64,000 nucleotides of DNA from an uncultured Planctomycetaceae bacterium (lineage in GTDB: Bacteria > Planctomycetota > Planctomycetia > Planctomycetales > Planctomycetaceae), in the NCBI GenBank assembly GCA_943787265.1, contig CALSLT010000038.1:1-64000 (forward strand), read 5' to 3'. The notes under the pieces were generated by a model. The model saw only the letters and a program-made list of their open reading frames with translations. It was not told where the DNA came from and ran no database searches. The position numbers were made by a program, and so were the translations under genes. Positions 17,400-27,004 of the stretch are shown here, piece by piece (positions within the stretch are counted from its first letter, which is position 1; each line of letters begins with the position of its first letter).

Positions 17400-20300
17400 A
17401 TGTCCATTAGATTCTGGCTTTCGTTCCTGCTGGTCGTACTGCCGGTCCTGGCCAATGGGTACGCGAAGGATGAATCAGATCCGTCGATTGCGACAAAGTT
17501 GGATGCTGACAAAACCGTTGAGCCTGCGGGAAAAGTACCGGCCGACGGCGAGGAGAAAGATCCAGCGTGGTCGATTGAGAAGCCTTCAGGGCCGGTTTCT
17601 CAGCAGCAAATCGACGTTTCGGAGGGAACATGGGTTTCGGTTGATGTTCATCCGAGTGGCAAAGAAATCGTCTTTGATCTTCTGGGTGATCTGTATGTGA
17701 TGCCGATTTCGGGAGCGGACGGAACTGCTGCGGCTAATGGAGCGAAGCTGTTTCCGGAGAAGCTGACTTCCGGAATTGCCTGGGACTTTCAGCCTCGGTT
17801 TAGCCACGATGGAAACTGGATTGCGTTTACCAGTGACCGTGACGGCAAGGACGGAAAGTCCGGCGACAACATCTGGATCATCGAACGAAACACGAAGGAG
17901 CTTCGTCAAGTTACAAACGAAGCGTTCCGCCTGCTTAATGGGCCGGCATGGTCGCCGGACGACCAATACATCGTTGCTCGGAAACATTTCACGAGCCGTC
18001 GGTCACTCGGTGCGGGTGAGATGTGGATGTATTATCGAGACGCGGCAAGTCTCGATGCGATGGCCGGCGTTCAATTGACGAAGCGTCCAAACGATCAGAA
18101 GGATGTCAACGAGCCGGTTTTCTCACCCGATGGGAAGTACCTGTACTACTCGCAGGATTCAACGCCAGGCGATTCGTTTCAGTATGACAAAGATTCGAAC
18201 GGCCAGATCTATACGATCAAACGTCTCGAGCTGGAGAAGGGCGAAACTGAGTCGTTCATCACCGGGCCGGGGGGAGCCTGTCGGCCAACACCGTCACCAG
18301 ACGGCAAACTCATTGCGTTCGTGCGTCGAATTGGCCCGAAGACCGGCCTTCATCTGTTCGATACGGAATCCGGATCGGTCAGGTTGATCTACGACCGTCT
18401 CGAACGAGACATGCAGGAAGCCTGGGCGATTCACGGCGTCTACCCAGCATTCGCCTGGATGCCAGACGGGCAGTCGATCGTTACCTGGGCCAAAGGGAAA
18501 ATTCGGCGGATCAACATCGCGGACGGATCGGAAACCGTTATCCCATTCCGTATCAAAGACGAACGAGCGATTACTGAGGCGGTTCGGTTTCCCATCGAAG
18601 TGGCGCCCGACGAATTTGACGTTCGCATGTTGCGGTGGGTAAGCACTTCTCCAAACGGCAAGCAGGTCGCATTTCAGGCCCTCGGCCAGATCTATCTTCG
18701 AGACTTGCCAGACGGCGAGCCGCGACGATTAACGGTTCGTGACGACGAGTTCGAATTCTGTCCGCATTGGTCGCGCGACGGGAAACAGATCGTCTACACA
18801 ACCTGGAACGATCGCACGCTTGGCGCGATCCGAGTCGCATCCACGACGGCCCCACAGCAGAATCGACAGGTGACGGTTCGCCCAGGGCACTATTTGAATC
18901 CATCGCTGTCACCAGATGGCAAGACAATCGTCTACGAGAAATCCGGCGGAGGCCGCTTGCGATCGCCGCTGTACTCTCACGAGCCCGGCATTTATCGAAT
19001 TTCGGTCAATGGCGGTCAGCCGGTGCGAGTCTCACGCGGCGGCAGTCAACCACAGTTTGGTGAGAGTTCCGACCGAATCTTCCTGCAACGTACGAAGTCG
19101 GCGAAAGACGCCGACAATCGCATGCTTTACTCGGTCGACCTCGATGGTCACGAGGAACGCGAGCACTACTCCAGCCAATGGGCGACCGATTATCGAGTGT
19201 CGCCAGATGGCAGGCAGGTTGCATTCGTCGAACGATTCAATGTCTACCTGGCTCCGTTTGTAAAGACGGGGGCGCCAATCGGTATCGGGCCGAAGTTTCA
19301 GGGGCTTCCGGTCAGCAAGTTGAGCGTTCAGGCTGGCGACTGGCTCCACTTTTCGGGCGATGGCAAGTCGCTCCACTGGTCACTCGGGCCAGACCTGTTC
19401 ACCAGCAGAATTAGTGACGCAACGCTTCCGGTGAAACCAGCCGACGGCGAAGACAAACGGCCGGAACCGACATCGACGAAGATTGGATTTACGGCGAGGC
19501 ACGCCAAACCGAAAAGTTCTTTCGCATTAGTCGGTGGTCGAATCGTCACGATGGGGCCGGCAGGCGTCATTGAAAACGGCGTCGTTCTCGTCGAGGGGAA
19601 TCGGATCAAGGCAGTCGGTACCCGTGACGCGGTGACGATTCCAGATGGCGTTCGAGTCATTTCCGTAGATGGTCAGACTGTGCTGCCCGGCTTTATCGAC
19701 ACGCATGCCCACGGTGCTCAGGCAACGTCCGGAATGACTCCGCAACGCAACTGGGTTGATTTTGCTCGATTGTCGTTTGGAGTCACAACGGTTCACGACC
19801 CTTCAAACAATACTCAGGCAATCTTCGCGGCGAGTGAGCTGACGAAGGCCGGACGGATTATTGCTCCGCGGACATTTTCGACGGGCACGATCCTGTACGG
19901 AGCCGCCGGCAGCTTCAAGGCGGAGATTGAGAAACTCGACGATGCACTGTTTCATCTGAAACGGATGAAGGCTGTCGGAGCGTTCTCTGTCAAAAGTTAC
20001 AACCAGCCGCGGCGCGATCAACGTCAGAAGGTCATCGCCGCTGCTCGAGAACTGGAGATGATGGTCGTTCCTGAAGGCGGTTCAACGTTCATGCACAACA
20101 TGACGATGATCGTCGACGGCCACACCGGCATCGAGCACACACTTCCCGTTCAGACCGTCTATGACGATGTGATGGACCTGTGGCGAAACACTGAGGTTGG
20201 CTACACGCCGACGCTCAGCGTGGCCTACGGTGGGATTTCCGGTGAACAATTCTGGTACGAACACGACGACCTTTGGAAACATGAGCGGCTGAAGACGTTC

Positions 20301-20813
20301 ATCCCGCCGCACATTCTGAATCCTCGATCACGCCGCCGCGAGAAGTCGCCGCTGGAAGATTACAACCACATTCGCGTCGCCGAAATTGCAAAGCAGGTCG
20401 TCGATGACGGTGGTCTGGTTCAAGCTGGCGGGCACGGGCAACTCAACGGTATTTGCACTCACTGGGAAATGTGGAGCTTCGTCCAGGGCGGCATGACTCC
20501 GCTTCAGGCTCTGGAATGCGGCACGCTTAACGGAGCAAAGTACCTCGGGCTGGACAGCGATGTTGGATCGTTGGAAGCCGGCAAACTGGCCGACATCCTC
20601 GTGATGGAACCAGGGGCTGACCCGGTTGCGAGGATTCGGGATTCAGAGCGAGTGCATCTTACGATTGCCAATGGTCGAATCTTTAACGCGAAGACAATGA
20701 CCGAGCACGGCAGCCAGCACTCGCCGGACTTCTTCTGGAAACACGTTGGAAACGGCATCAGCTATCCGTTTCCGATCGCCACCGGCTGCAGTTGCGGCCG
20801 ATCGACGAACTGA
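17400..20813 (+). CDS. Secreted TolB-like propeller fused to an amidohydrolase
   Basis: 1137 residues. A signal peptide (MSIRFWLSFLLVVLPVLANG) is followed by a long run of PD40/WD40-like blades up to about residue 690, with the recurrent pattern FSPDGKYLYY, PSPDGKLIAFV, LSPDGKTIVYEKS. The C-terminal part is an amidohydrolase: LPGFIDTHAHG at about residue 760 is the metal-binding His-x-His, with later HTGIEHT and AGGHGQLNG supplying His residues, and SLEAGKLADILVM is the usual barrel-end signature. The family hydrolyses amide or ester bonds of unknown substrates outside the cytoplasm. AAGGA lies 9 bases before the ATG. The gene stands alone, and a large palindrome lies just after its stop. Confidence 0.88.
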   Translation: MSIRFWLSFLLVVLPVLANGYAKDESDPSIATKLDADKTVEPAGKVPADGEEKDPAWSIEKPSGPVSQQQIDVSEGTWVSVDVHPSGKEIVFDLLGDLYVMPISGADGTAAANGAKLFPEKLTSGIAWDFQPRFSHDGNWIAFTSDRDGKDGKSGDNIWIIERNTKELRQVTNEAFRLLNGPAWSPDDQYIVARKHFTSRRSLGAGEMWMYYRDAASLDAMAGVQLTKRPNDQKDVNEPVFSPDGKYLYYSQDSTPGDSFQYDKDSNGQIYTIKRLELEKGETESFITGPGGACRPTPSPDGKLIAFVRRIGPKTGLHLFDTESGSVRLIYDRLERDMQEAWAIHGVYPAFAWMPDGQSIVTWAKGKIRRINIADGSETVIPFRIKDERAITEAVRFPIEVAPDEFDVRMLRWVSTSPNGKQVAFQALGQIYLRDLPDGEPRRLTVRDDEFEFCPHWSRDGKQIVYTTWNDRTLGAIRVASTTAPQQNRQVTVRPGHYLNPSLSPDGKTIVYEKSGGGRLRSPLYSHEPGIYRISVNGGQPVRVSRGGSQPQFGESSDRIFLQRTKSAKDADNRMLYSVDLDGHEEREHYSSQWATDYRVSPDGRQVAFVERFNVYLAPFVKTGAPIGIGPKFQGLPVSKLSVQAGDWLHFSGDGKSLHWSLGPDLFTSRISDATLPVKPADGEDKRPEPTSTKIGFTARHAKPKSSFALVGGRIVTMGPAGVIENGVVLVEGNRIKAVGTRDAVTIPDGVRVISVDGQTVLPGFIDTHAHGAQATSGMTPQRNWVDFARLSFGVTTVHDPSNNTQAIFAASELTKAGRIIAPRTFSTGTILYGAAGSFKAEIEKLDDALFHLKRMKAVGAFSVKSYNQPRRDQRQKVIAAARELEMMVVPEGGSTFMHNMTMIVDGHTGIEHTLPVQTVYDDVMDLWRNTEVGYTPTLSVAYGGISGEQFWYEHDDLWKHERLKTFIPPHILNPRSRRREKSPLEDYNHIRVAEIAKQVVDDGGLVQAGGHGQLNGICTHWEMWSFVQGGMTPLQALECGTLNGAKYLGLDSDVGSLEAGKLADILVMEPGADPVARIRDSERVHLTIANGRIFNAKTMTEHGSQHSPDFFWKHVGNGISYPFPIATGCSCGRSTN

Positions 20814-20825
20814 CTGGATATTTCA

Positions 20826-20900
20826 GGCGAGCGGTCGGCGTCAGCCGGCTGGCCAGCCGATTGTCAGGTTATGCCGGCAGGCTTACGCCAGCCGCTCGCC
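20826..20900. repeat. Large imperfect palindrome, family D, between convergent genes
   Basis: Left arm GGCGAGCGGTCGGCGTCAGC and right arm GCTTACGCCAGCCGCTCGCC are near-perfect reverse complements, with a few mismatches and an inner CCGGCTGGCC palindrome. It starts 13 bases after the amidohydrolase stop and ends 25 bases before the aminotransferase stop. It could serve both genes as a terminator, but neither side has a T run. Confidence 0.7.
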
Positions 20901-20924
20901 ACCAGGTTCATTTATTGACGATGC

Positions 20925-21854
20925 CTACTCCGTTATCTGCCGCTGCGCCTGACCGACGATGTCGACTCCTGCCAGGTTGCTCCATGCTTCCAGAAGTTGC
21001 CTGGTCACTGGTCCAACCTGTCCATCGCCGACCGGCAACCCGTTGAACTGCGTCGCGGGCATGATGCAGTATGGCGTGCTGGTGAAGAAGACCTCGTCGG
21101 CTGAGTACAAATCGTACATCTGCAACCGACATTCGCGAGTCGGAAGACCGGTGGCCTGGGCCAGTTCAAGAACGGTCTGACGGCTGATTCCGGCCAGACA
21201 GTTTTCCGTGGTGGGAGTGCAGACTTCGCCATTTATTACGGCGAATACGTTGCCGCCTTTGTTCTCGGAAACGTAGCCGCCCACATCAAGAATTACGCAT
21301 TGCGCATCGGGATCGACCAGTCGGGCTTCGGCGTCTGCGATTGTGTAAGAAAGCCGGCTTCGGTTCTTGATGCGCGCGTCCAGGGATTGCGCCGGGACTG
21401 CTCGACTGACCGGAGTCACGGCGTGGCAGCCTTCTGTGTAGTACTTTGCCCAGCCTCGTAGATCGAGATGATTTGTGAAAATCATGATTGTCGCCGGGTT
21501 GGCCTGAGCAGCGCTCGGCCCATGCTTCAACAGGCCTCGCGAAATGTTGTGCACGATCCAGCAGTCGTCGTCTTCGCCCATCGCCGAGCGGTTTACATCG
21601 AGAACGTTCAGAGTGATCTGCGTCAGCTCTTCTGGAGAATGCCCAGGATCAATTCTCGCAACTTTCATTGAGCGAAATAGTCGCGCGATGTGATCGTCCA
21701 GCCGGAACGGTTCGTGACGAAACGTCCGAGTCGACTCCGTCACGCTGTCGCCGAGCATTACCGCGCTGTCGAAGATCGAAATCTTTGCGTCGGCTTCGGG
21801 GACCATTTCGCCGGAAAGGTAGACAAGCCGTGGAGTCCCGGACGGATCTGACAT
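20925..21854 (-). CDS. Class IV aminotransferase (branched-chain or D-amino acid aminotransferase type)
   Basis: 309 residues, fold type IV PLP enzyme. The N-terminal ISIFDSAVMLGDSVTESTRT is the family start. DARIKNRSRLSYTIADAEA carries the Schiff-base lysine. CVILDVGGYVSENKGGNVF and LAGISRQTVLELA form the PLP phosphate site, and DEVFFTSTPYCIMPA is near the C-terminal substrate loop. The class includes branched-chain, D-alanine and aminodeoxychorismate-related enzymes; the sequence alone does not decide between them. ATG at 21854. The symporter gene ends 63 bp upstream on the same strand, so co-transcription is possible and would fit use of an imported amino acid. Confidence 0.85.
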   Translation of the reverse strand: MSDPSGTPRLVYLSGEMVPEADAKISIFDSAVMLGDSVTESTRTFRHEPFRLDDHIARLFRSMKVARIDPGHSPEELTQITLNVLDVNRSAMGEDDDCWIVHNISRGLLKHGPSAAQANPATIMIFTNHLDLRGWAKYYTEGCHAVTPVSRAVPAQSLDARIKNRSRLSYTIADAEARLVDPDAQCVILDVGGYVSENKGGNVFAVINGEVCTPTTENCLAGISRQTVLELAQATGLPTRECRLQMYDLYSADEVFFTSTPYCIMPATQFNGLPVGDGQVGPVTRQLLEAWSNLAGVDIVGQAQRQITE

Positions 21855-21917
21855 TTGCGCCTTTCTCGAACGCTGTTGCGTGTTGAAACACTCGCTGCCT
21901 GCGGTTGCGTTGGCTGT

Positions 21918-23546
21918 TTACTGGCTGGGCTCAACGCATTGTTTGCGAGGAAACAGCAAGCTACCGACAGTACCAGTCACGATGTCGACCACGATCGCAA
22001 CCGGGGCAATCCACTGAAAGCTGATTGGGTCAAGCTCTTTCGTGCCCGGTACGAAACCGAAAATCGGTCCGGAGAACGCGATCAACGCTGCCGTGGCTGT
22101 GCCGCAAATCGTGCCGATCCATACACCTTTCGGGCTTGCGAAGGGGACGAAGATGGCAAAGAAAAATAATCCAAAAATCGGCGTGGTCAGCAGGTTTGCT
22201 GTTTTGGTGGTTACGGCGGTGATGTTGCCGGGGATCGATCCCATTTTTGTACTGGCAATCACGACGACGGCTCCAATTGCAAACGCCAGCCAACGTGCTG
22301 TGGCGACGTGTTGTCGTTCGGTCTTCGGAGCCTTTCCGAACCGATCGAGTCCGTCGGTCATGACAACGGCGGTGATTGAATTCACGCCGGAATCGATGCT
22401 GGACATTGCGGCTGCGAACATCGCGGCCACGACGAGGCCTGAAATACCCGGTGGTAGATGAAACGCGATGAAGTGCGGAAAGACTTTGTCGGCGTTTTCC
22501 TTCAGTGAGATGTCGCCAGGCAGTAATTCAGGATGAGCATTAAAATAGCCCAGCAGTGCAAACCCGACGCAGCCAAGAGTCAGTGCGACGATGACTGACA
22601 CTCCCAGTTGTGTGGCCAGCGCCCAGCGAGCAGCGGAGGCGTCTTTCGTCGCCATAAATCTTTGGACGGAGGTCTGGTCCCCGCCCGACGTGCAGACATA
22701 CCAGACAAGGTAATTGAGTAATGTGCCGACAACGGTCACTCGTGTTGACAGGTCAGTGCTGAAGACGGGTTGCGTGTCCCAGGCGGGATTCCATTCGGTT
22801 GGCATCCAACTGATGCCTCCGAGGTCATAGGTAATCATTCCCAGAACCAGCAGGGCACCACCGTATAACAGCAGCGTCTGGATCAGGTCGGTGATGACGA
22901 CGGCTCGCAAGCCGCCAAGTGATGTGTAGACGACTGCGACAAACCCCGTCGCCAGAGCAATCATGGGAATCCGGTCTTCGCCAACTCCCAGCATGATTGT
23001 GAGTGCTTTGGCCGTCAGAAAAATGAGCAGCGACATCCAGATCAGGCGAAGGATGACGAACATCGAAGCGCCCAGAAGACGGATACTGAGACCGAGTCGT
23101 TGCTCAAGAAGTTCGTACGCGCTGGTCACTCGCTGCTTCATGTAAAATGGCAGCAGACCGAACCCGACGATCGCAAACACGATCGGCAGCGCAAACATGG
23201 CGGTCATGTTGACCGGGCCCTTGCCGAGCGATTCTCCCGGCATCGACAGGTACGAAATCGTGCTCAGCAGCGTCGCAAACAGAGACACACCAATCAGTAT
23301 CGGATTCATACTGCCCGAACCGACGAAGTACTCCTGAGTCGACTGTTGTCGGCGGCTGTAGAACCAGCCAAGGCCGATCGTCCCACACCCGTAAGCTGCG
23401 ATAATGATCCAGTCGATCACGGCCAGGCCAGCTCGCGCGACTTCAGGCTCGCCGCTGGCTTCAGCAGCCGAACAAGGAGCAACCAGACCGCAAGTGAGAA
23501 TTCCGCCGAGGCCGGCTACGAGCTTTCTCGTTCGTGCTTTTCTCAC
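21918..23546 (-). CDS. Sodium:solute symporter (SSS family)
   Basis: 542 residues with about 13 membrane segments. A signal-like N-terminus precedes a periplasmic stretch and the first helix (LAVIDWIIIAAYGCGTIGLG). Family landmarks: QEYFVGSGSMNP after TM1, SYLSMPGESLGKG, DLIQTLLLYGG, and MFAAAMSSIDSGVNSITAV, whose serine/threonine-rich helix binds sodium in this family. GTG start at 23546, supported by GGTGAG 6-8 bases upstream; the nearby ATG is out of frame. It imports a small organic solute with sodium. The substrate (sugar, amino acid, sialic acid or similar) cannot be called. The following aminotransferase makes an amino compound possible. Confidence 0.88.
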   Translation of the reverse strand: MRKARTRKLVAGLGGILTCGLVAPCSAAEASGEPEVARAGLAVIDWIIIAAYGCGTIGLGWFYSRRQQSTQEYFVGSGSMNPILIGVSLFATLLSTISYLSMPGESLGKGPVNMTAMFALPIVFAIVGFGLLPFYMKQRVTSAYELLEQRLGLSIRLLGASMFVILRLIWMSLLIFLTAKALTIMLGVGEDRIPMIALATGFVAVVYTSLGGLRAVVITDLIQTLLLYGGALLVLGMITYDLGGISWMPTEWNPAWDTQPVFSTDLSTRVTVVGTLLNYLVWYVCTSGGDQTSVQRFMATKDASAARWALATQLGVSVIVALTLGCVGFALLGYFNAHPELLPGDISLKENADKVFPHFIAFHLPPGISGLVVAAMFAAAMSSIDSGVNSITAVVMTDGLDRFGKAPKTERQHVATARWLAFAIGAVVVIASTKMGSIPGNITAVTTKTANLLTTPIFGLFFFAIFVPFASPKGVWIGTICGTATAALIAFSGPIFGFVPGTKELDPISFQWIAPVAIVVDIVTGTVGSLLFPRKQCVEPSQ

Positions 23547-23747
23547 GTCGTCTCACCCGGCATGTTAGAGGATGGCGAACCGGCCGCAGCCAGTGGATGC
23601 GGTGCAGGATAACGAACGAATCAGATCAGTTCACTGATGGATGCACCGAATTGGACGATCGGCATCAGGCGGTCGTTGTGGTCTGGGAATCCGAGGACGG
23701 ATGACACGAGGTGGTCTCTATGTGACGAATCTCGAAGTTGGCAACAG

Positions 23748-25871
23748 CTACTTCGAGATCCACTGGATTGCATCGACGATGACGTAGCCGTCCGTTTCCT
23801 GATTGGAAATTTTCACGACTGCGGGAGTGTCGGCAGAGAAAGTGAACTCGCCCAGCGACACAAACAGCTTGTCGATCGGTGGTACTTTTTTCTGGTTGAC
23901 CAGTACGATCTTGTTGCCTTCCGTGTGGTGGACGACGACCGGTACGTTGGTGGCTCGGTTGGCGTTGTGTGAATAGGCGAGTCGTACTTCGTAACGTCCA
24001 GACTTGAGTTTTGCCTGGAAGGTTGCGATCGACCGGCCGTCTGCTTTGTTGCCATCGTGTCGGTATTCTCTCCCGACCCACGAGCCTGTCGATGAACTGT
24101 TTCCCCAGTTACCGGTTAGCTTTGCCATTCCGTCGTCGACGACCGTGCCTTTCAGTTGTTTGGGATCGATTCCTGCCTTTCCGGTGTAGGTATATTCGTA
24201 GTTGAGAACCTGGCCTTCTTTCAGCAATTGCTCTCGAAGCTGACCGTACTCGACGTCTTGAACGGCGAGGTCGTCTTTGATTGCCATCGATGCGACGGTG
24301 GCTGCGGACTGGCCGAGAATCATAAAGACCGGCTCCATGCGGATTGATCCGAAAGCGATGTGAGAACTTGACACGCAGACTGGAACCAGCAGGTTCTCGC
24401 ACTGCTTCTTCTTTGGCAGAATTGAACCGAGAGCGATTTCGTACGGACCGCGCGTGCTGACACCAATGTCGCCTTCGTTCTGGACGTAGCCTTCCGGAGT
24501 CACGTACCGCTGCACGTTATGCGAGTCCATCGTGTAAGAACCCATTCCGATCGACTGTGGCGTTGGCCGCTTCTTGAGTAGCTCGTTTTCGGTCATGACA
24601 TACTTGCCGATCATTCGGCGGGCTTCACGCACGTAGATCTGGTGAGGCCAGTTGCCGTTGTCGACAAACTCGTCTTTTGCGAGGCCCCATTCGGCAAATT
24701 TTGCTCGGACGTCGGCGGGAACGCGCGGGCTGTTGGCCAGGAAGTGCATCAGGCCCTGCTGGTAAACTTCGTGTTCTGTGATGATTTCTCGACGACGGTC
24801 GTACGAAGCTTCCGGGTAGTCGTAGTTGAAGCCGATGTTGTCAGTGCTGAATGGCCCGTGATTGTTGGTGTCAGTTTTGTGGTTGGGGATCGGGTCGAAC
24901 TTGCGGAATCCTTCTCGCCAGCCGGCTTCGAGAACGCGGACAAGCAATTCGTACTGACTCTTGTCGTAGCCCTTGGGTTTGGGAAACGAGACACGATTCT
25001 TTGGATCATTCGTCAGGCACATGCGGAAGCAGTAGGCCTGAACTCGTTTGTCGGCGTCGCCGAAGTTTCCGGGAGGCTTCGAGCTGATCCGTGGCAACAG
25101 CCCGCTCGATGGATCATTTGGCACGACGTAAGGGCTGATCGGAGTTTTGACTGCGCCGAAATGATGCCCGTGGTGAAGGACTCCGGTTTGAATGCCGTTC
25201 CAGTCCTCGCCGTATTGAGCACGCGATTCTCGACCGACGTGATAGTCGACTTCCGCCGTTGCCAGCAGGTCTCCTTCGTACGTCGCATCGATAAACATCT
25301 TCCCGCTGCAGCTTCTGCCGCTCAGCATTCGGATTGATGAAATGCGTCCATCGGACTTACTGACTCCGCTTTTTCGATCGAGCCATTCGTCTCGGAAGAC
25401 TGGGATGTCGTACTCGTTGACGAGTTCGTCGAAGACGTTTTCTGCGACGTGAGGTTCGAAGATCCACATCGTGCGGCGTTTGCCGTCGATGGCCGACGAA
25501 CCCTGTCCTTTGTTTCCGTACTCAGACTTCTTTTGCCACTTCCAGGCGTCGTCGTTCTGATAGTGTTTCCAGACTCGGTGGTAGAAGTCGCGAGCCAAAC
25601 CGCCAATGACCGATTTGTTGCCAGTGTCGGTCCAGCCGAGCCCGCCGCTGGACAGTCCGCCCAGGTGTTTGTCCGGGCAGACGATGACAACGGAGTGGCC
25701 CATCTTCTTTGCCTGGACGGCGGCGATGACGCCGCCAGAAGTGCCTCCATAAACGACGACATCGGAAGTCGTCGATTTGGCGGACGGTTGTGCGAAGCTG
25801 ACAGACGTCGCGACTGCGACTAACGCAAAAGCGAGTAATGAAAACAAGAAGCTAATTATTGACGGTCGCAT
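23748..25871 (-). CDS. Secreted FAD-dependent oxidoreductase with golvesin-like C-terminal domain
   Basis: 707 residues. A signal peptide (LLAFALVAVATSVSFAQPSA) is followed by a Rossmann FAD motif, DVVVYGGTSGGVIAAVQA, and LGGLSSGGLGWTD, as in the FAD_oxidored family found beside polysaccharide-degrading genes. FIDATYEGDLLATA is the conserved second FAD contact. The last roughly 140 residues (ARTFQAKLKSGRYEVRLAYS in outline, to VDAIQWISK) match the golvesin/xanthan-lyase carbohydrate-binding-like domain. It probably acts outside the cytoplasm on a sugar or glycan-derived substrate. ATG at 25871. The 200 bp gap to the symporter shows no recognisable feature. Confidence 0.82.
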   Translation of the reverse strand: MRPSIISFLFSLLAFALVAVATSVSFAQPSAKSTTSDVVVYGGTSGGVIAAVQAKKMGHSVVIVCPDKHLGGLSSGGLGWTDTGNKSVIGGLARDFYHRVWKHYQNDDAWKWQKKSEYGNKGQGSSAIDGKRRTMWIFEPHVAENVFDELVNEYDIPVFRDEWLDRKSGVSKSDGRISSIRMLSGRSCSGKMFIDATYEGDLLATAEVDYHVGRESRAQYGEDWNGIQTGVLHHGHHFGAVKTPISPYVVPNDPSSGLLPRISSKPPGNFGDADKRVQAYCFRMCLTNDPKNRVSFPKPKGYDKSQYELLVRVLEAGWREGFRKFDPIPNHKTDTNNHGPFSTDNIGFNYDYPEASYDRRREIITEHEVYQQGLMHFLANSPRVPADVRAKFAEWGLAKDEFVDNGNWPHQIYVREARRMIGKYVMTENELLKKRPTPQSIGMGSYTMDSHNVQRYVTPEGYVQNEGDIGVSTRGPYEIALGSILPKKKQCENLLVPVCVSSSHIAFGSIRMEPVFMILGQSAATVASMAIKDDLAVQDVEYGQLREQLLKEGQVLNYEYTYTGKAGIDPKQLKGTVVDDGMAKLTGNWGNSSSTGSWVGREYRHDGNKADGRSIATFQAKLKSGRYEVRLAYSHNANRATNVPVVVHHTEGNKIVLVNQKKVPPIDKLFVSLGEFTFSADTPAVVKISNQETDGYVIVDAIQWISK

Positions 25872-25964
25872 ATTCGGCTCCAGCGATTGATCGTGAAATC
25901 AGTTTTTTTCAGCTTGCTGCTTTCGGTTGTTCTCGCGGCTCAAGATGACGCCATTTTTTTTTCA

Positions 25965-26924
25965 CTACATGAGTATTCCATCGACAGGCTCAAGCTTCGG
26001 CGGAAGGTCTGTTTCGCTGAGTTGTTCGCGCATGTCGATTTCGATGGTTCGGCAGAGTGCCGTCATCGGTGTGTCGGAGAAACGTCCTTCGAACGGGTCT
26101 TCGTTGAACTCGCCAACTCTCATTAAAACGTAGAAAACGTATGACACAACGGTTGCCAGCGGGATGACCATCCACGAGCTGTCGACTTCTTTCAATTCGG
26201 TGATCATGCCTGACGGCAACAGGGTGACGAATAGAAAAAGGAAAACGCGAGGAAAGTAATCGTACTGGCGGGGCAGGGGAGTGTTCTTAATTCGTTCGGC
26301 CTTGCCCTGCAGGTCGTAGAGTGAGGTCAATGTTTCGTCGAGGATTTCCAGGTAGCGAGCTTCGATGATCAGCTTTTGTTTACGACCGTCCGCAAGTCGC
26401 AGCCCCTGTTTTTGGACAAGCTGTGTCGCGTGGTTCTGTGTTTGCATGGCCCAGTCGAATTCTTCGGGTTCAAGCAGCGGCTTGATTTCGTCCCAGGTCG
26501 TTTCCTTACGAAGCTGTAAACGCAACGCGTTGATCCAGGCAATGTGTCGATAGATCAGCTCTTTCTGGTATGCCGCAACCGCCTCAGTTGGTTCTTGCGA
26601 CAGCGAAGTGAGCGTCATGACTTGTCGCCCGAACGTGCGGCTGGAATTCACAATTCCGCCCCAGATTTTGCGAGCTTCCCACCAGCGGTCGTAGGCAGAG
26701 TTGTTTCGGAATGCCAGGAAGATCGCGAGCGCCGTTGCGAGCATTGCCACGACGCCGAATGGCAGATGGATCAGCAGGCAATCGAAGTGATGACCTTGTT
26801 CGGCCCGTTGAAGTTCTGCCCGCTGAAGGATGTACACGAACGACGACAGAGCAACGATGTAACTGAGGAAGCCTCTCGATTTGCTGACGACGCGACGCCA
26901 CCGCAGGTGCTTTCGAACGATCAT
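25965..26924 (-). CDS. Bestrophin family anion channel (YneE/UPF0187)
   Basis: 319 residues. The NNSAYDRWWEARKIWGGIVN segment is the conserved bestrophin signature. Hydrophobic segments near residues 20-35, 50-75, 215-235 and 245-265 fit the four-helix pore subunit, and bacterial homologues form pentameric ion channels in the inner membrane. Bacterial forms may be cation- rather than chloride-selective. ATG at 26924. It is transcribed alone in a run of minus-strand genes, so no partner can be inferred. Confidence 0.88.
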   Translation of the reverse strand: MIVRKHLRWRRVVSKSRGFLSYIVALSSFVYILQRAELQRAEQGHHFDCLLIHLPFGVVAMLATALAIFLAFRNNSAYDRWWEARKIWGGIVNSSRTFGRQVMTLTSLSQEPTEAVAAYQKELIYRHIAWINALRLQLRKETTWDEIKPLLEPEEFDWAMQTQNHATQLVQKQGLRLADGRKQKLIIEARYLEILDETLTSLYDLQGKAERIKNTPLPRQYDYFPRVFLFLFVTLLPSGMITELKEVDSSWMVIPLATVVSYVFYVLMRVGEFNEDPFEGRFSDTPMTALCRTIEIDMREQLSETDLPPKLEPVDGILM

Positions 26925-27004
26925 TATTCAACATGACTTTCGATGAGTTTTGAAATCAATCGGCCACGCTCACGGTGAGTCGGGCGGCAGGTTGGAGTGC
27001 TGAA

